A stretch of 64,000 nucleotides of DNA from Agromyces cerinus (GTDB lineage Bacteria; Actinomycetota; Actinomycetes; Actinomycetales; Microbacteriaceae). Each line of letters starts with the position of its first letter. The stretch's first letter is position 1. Position numbers and translations under genes: made by a program. Of the stretch, positions 62,453 to 64,000 are shown piece after piece. The notes beneath the pieces are model-generated. The model was given only the letters and a program-made list of their open reading frames with translations. It had not been told where the DNA came from and did not search any database. The stretch covers positions 1-64,000 of the forward strand of contig NZ_JAFBCT010000001.1 of NCBI RefSeq assembly GCF_016907835.1, written 5' to 3'.

Positions 62453-62961
62453 TCGAAGGTGCTCGCGCACGGCTTGACGAAGCTTTGCGCAGATCGACTA
62501 TAGGCGCGCATCGTAGCCTCAAGCCTGTTGAACTTCGGGCGCAGTTCGCCCTCCGCTCGATATCGCCTGAGTGTGTCGAATCGTGCGGGTGGGGCGGAAT
62601 CGATGATGTTGGCAACTTGCGGAGACACCAGCATGGCATCGATTCCCGACTTCCAGATCGCCCACGTTGCTCTCGTGACCCGGCCCTGTTCGAACATGTC
62701 CGCCTCGTCCTCGCACAGCTGAACGTAAGCGAATAGGGCTTCCTGTTCGCTTCGTCGTCGGCGCGTACCGCTCGTGCCGAGCTGAGCTTCGATGCTCAGG
62801 CGGTCCATGATCACCCAGTATCGCTGAGAGTAGAGGTGCTCGAATTGTCGATGGCCCTGTCGTGTCATCAACCAGAGCTGGAATATGGCGAACACGCCAC
62901 CAACGATGACGATGACGCCGCCAATTGCGGTCACCCAGTCGATGAAATCCTTGATCTCCAT
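62425..62961 (-). CDS. Single-TM protein, unknown function
   Basis: 178 residues. One N-terminal TM at ~9-32 (VTAIGGVIVIVGGVFAIFQLWLM) and a cytoplasmic helical domain (HRQFEHLYSQRYWVIMDRLSIEAQLG; LFAYVQLCEDEADMFEQGRVTRATWAIWKSGIDAML). The layout (TM, then YxxRYW and CEDE-type helices) is shared by uncharacterised DUF4760-like proteins seen in mobile regions. It starts 31 bases inside the HNH gene and so belongs to the vsr-HNH operon. Function unknown. Confidence 0.72.
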   Translation of the reverse strand: MEIKDFIDWVTAIGGVIVIVGGVFAIFQLWLMTRQGHRQFEHLYSQRYWVIMDRLSIEAQLGTSGTRRRRSEQEALFAYVQLCEDEADMFEQGRVTRATWAIWKSGIDAMLVSPQVANIIDSAPPARFDTLRRYRAEGELRPKFNRLEATMRAYSRSAQSFVKPCASTFDYATTVSLS

Positions 62962-63860
62962 CTGACGCTAGCCGCAAACTTCTCGAACCGCGTCGCGAGC
63001 CGATCCCGCGCTGGCCACTCTGCTCGACGTTTCGGCAGCACTAGCTTTCGCCCGTGCATATCCTGCAGCCCGTGCCGCAGCATCGGCCCGTCGACCTCGT
63101 CGAGCAGGTCGCGGTCGATCCGCACCTCGTAGTCCGGCGTGATGCCGAGCAGGTTGCGGTCGAAGGAAGCGTGGTGGATCTTGCAGAGCGAGATCCCGTT
63201 AGTGACTATCGCGAGACCATCGTCCTGGTTGTCGCCGATGATGTGGGCGGCATCGAGAAGCTCAACGTGCTTGAGGGAACAGATCGCGCACGCGCGGTTG
63301 TAAGCGTGCATGACCTTCGCGCGGAAGAGAGGCTGATGGAGCCGTTCGCGCGCTACGCGTTCGGCATATCGGCGCGTGTCCCCGACCATTTTCAGCGGGT
63401 CGCCGAAGAATCGAAGGATCTCGTCGAGAGAGAGCACCACTTGTCTCTCGGCGGGTTCGTTTCGAATTATCCGTACGGGATAGTACGGAACGTAAACCGC
63501 AGGGCGAATGGCATGGAAGTACGGCATCGGGACAGAATTCTCGAAGGCTTTCACCAGCTTTTTGTTGTCGCCGCCTTCTTGATCACGACGGTACTTGTAC
63601 TGGATCAAGCCGCCCTCGAGCACCTGGTCCTTATATGGAGAGTTGAAACTGGTCGTAACCGAGAGGGTCGAGTCGAACGTCTGAGGATTCCAAATGCCCT
63701 TCTGGCGATCAATGAGCTTGACCTGGTGCCCTTGGTAGAAGTAACTCTCGAGGGCGCTCCGCGTGAGCTCACCTTGCCCGAGCACGAGTTGTTCGTCCAG
63801 CCACCGGAAAATGTCCATGCGGATCTCGAGTTGCTCGTCGCGTGTCCACTTCCTAAGCAC
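62931..63860 (-). CDS. HNH endonuclease with putative modified-DNA-binding N-terminal domain
   Basis: 309 residues. The C-terminal HNH domain is complete: CAICSLKHVELLDAAHI (Cys pair, catalytic His), NGISLCKIHHASFDRNLLGI (second Cys, His pair). The N-terminal ~160 residues (GHQVKLIDRQKGIWNPQTFDSTLSVTTSFNSPYKDQ; VPMPYFHAIRPAVYVPYYPVRIIRNEP) look like the reader module found in many McrA-type HNH restriction enzymes. It may be a modification-dependent nuclease. The GTG start is one base after the vsr stop. G+C is clearly lower than in the rest of the window (about half at 63541-63600), suggesting acquisition by transfer. Confidence 0.83.
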   Translation of the reverse strand: MLRKWTRDEQLEIRMDIFRWLDEQLVLGQGELTRSALESYFYQGHQVKLIDRQKGIWNPQTFDSTLSVTTSFNSPYKDQVLEGGLIQYKYRRDQEGGDNKKLVKAFENSVPMPYFHAIRPAVYVPYYPVRIIRNEPAERQVVLSLDEILRFFGDPLKMVGDTRRYAERVARERLHQPLFRAKVMHAYNRACAICSLKHVELLDAAHIIGDNQDDGLAIVTNGISLCKIHHASFDRNLLGITPDYEVRIDRDLLDEVDGPMLRHGLQDMHGRKLVLPKRRAEWPARDRLATRFEKFAASVRWRSRISSTG

Positions 63861-63861
63861 G

Positions 63862-64000
63862 TCAGTCTCTCCGTTCGGTCGTCAACGCTGTCGAGATGCG
63901 ATCTGCGACCGCACTCGGTGCCTCATGCTCCCAGAACCGCAGTACCCGCCAACCCGCTTCCTCGAGCCGTCGATCTGTGTCCCGATCCCGTTCGATGTTC
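63862..64000 (-). CDS. vsr: Very-short-patch-repair (Vsr) endonuclease, C-terminal end only
   Basis: 46 codons before the TGA at 63864-63862; the gene enters from the right edge. The visible end reads NIERDRDTDRRLEEAGWRVL then RFWEHEAPSAVADRI, the C-terminal signature of Vsr/DUF559-type nucleases. Vsr nicks T:G mismatches left by deamination of 5-methylcytosine, so a C5-methyltransferase gene is expected just outside the window. A DUF559 nuclease is the alternative. It is first in the visible operon with the HNH gene one base downstream. Confidence 0.72.
   Translation of the reverse strand, partial: NIERDRDTDRRLEEAGWRVLRFWEHEAPSAVADRISTALTTERRD

Overview
The window is high-G+C chromosomal DNA from an actinobacterium, most likely a member of the Microbacteriaceae (Agromyces/Microbacterium-like). 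That is an inference from codon use, from the gene families (PadR/HAAS, DUF2207, LAxTG-type wall protein, MHS and BCCT transporters), from the very frequent GCGGATGCC/GGCATCCG word, and from REP-like GGTTGAGCCTGTCGAAACC pieces. No rRNA, tRNA, CRISPR array, insertion sequence or integrase was seen. No stretch longer than 300 bases lacks a gene; the longest gaps (32772-33007, 45577-45841, 49308-49578) hold promoters, inverted repeats or a terminator.

Layout. 1-5.2 kb: PadR/HAAS pair, a membrane-anchored sulfite-oxidase-like molybdoenzyme, and a UvrA-like ABC protein of the drug-resistance class. 5.2-10.7 kb: an SDR oxidoreductase; a compact operon of truncated haemoglobin, flavohaemoglobin and a DivIVA-like coiled-coil protein (NO/oxygen handling); small membrane and hydrolase genes. 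10.8-23.5 kb: zinc-ribbon protein, FUSC exporter, BCCT osmolyte transporter, DUF885 peptidase, 5'-3' exonuclease, secreted M6 protease, EamA permease, GlxA-type regulator and gap with a strong terminator. 23.6-28.2 kb: thiamine salvage operon (TPP riboswitch - thiM - thiE - thiD/tenA fusion - MHS-family transporter). 28.2-33.4 kb: sortase-type surface protein and its neighbour, and a cystine/dicarboxylate symporter. 33.4-38.6 kb: flavin monooxygenase, TPR-LuxR regulator, a 35-codon ORF with its own promoter and terminator, RNA ligase rtcB, DHFR-like reductase. 38.6-42.5 kb: redox switch (HxlR and quinone reductase-like), then an SDR/MarR cassette flanked by 69-bp direct repeats of the HxlR 3' end. 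42.7-49.3 kb: small-alarmone-hydrolase-like HD protein with a disordered N-terminus, PH protein, LVIVD protein, DUF305 lipoprotein, IclR regulator. 49.5-53.5 kb: an alpha/beta hydrolase with a long polyglutamine tract beside an EEP-family phosphodiesterase. 53.6-58.5 kb: PPOX protein, MFS exporter with a REP-derived tail, two tandem coiled-coil paralogues. 58.6-64 kb: a putative membrane protein with calcium loops overlapping an HhH-SNF2 helicase, then, on the other strand and at visibly lower G+C, a Vsr endonuclease end, an HNH nuclease and a one-TM protein. This last block looks like the edge of a defence/restriction island.

A unifying feature is promoter architecture. In 21 genes a TANNNT-like -10 hexamer (usually with no clear -35) sits 5-7 bases before the start codon, so these mRNAs are probably leaderless. 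I used this to choose several start codons. Shine-Dalgarno starts coexist with it, mostly for internal operon genes, secreted proteins and genes with regulated leaders (thi, gap, rtcB).
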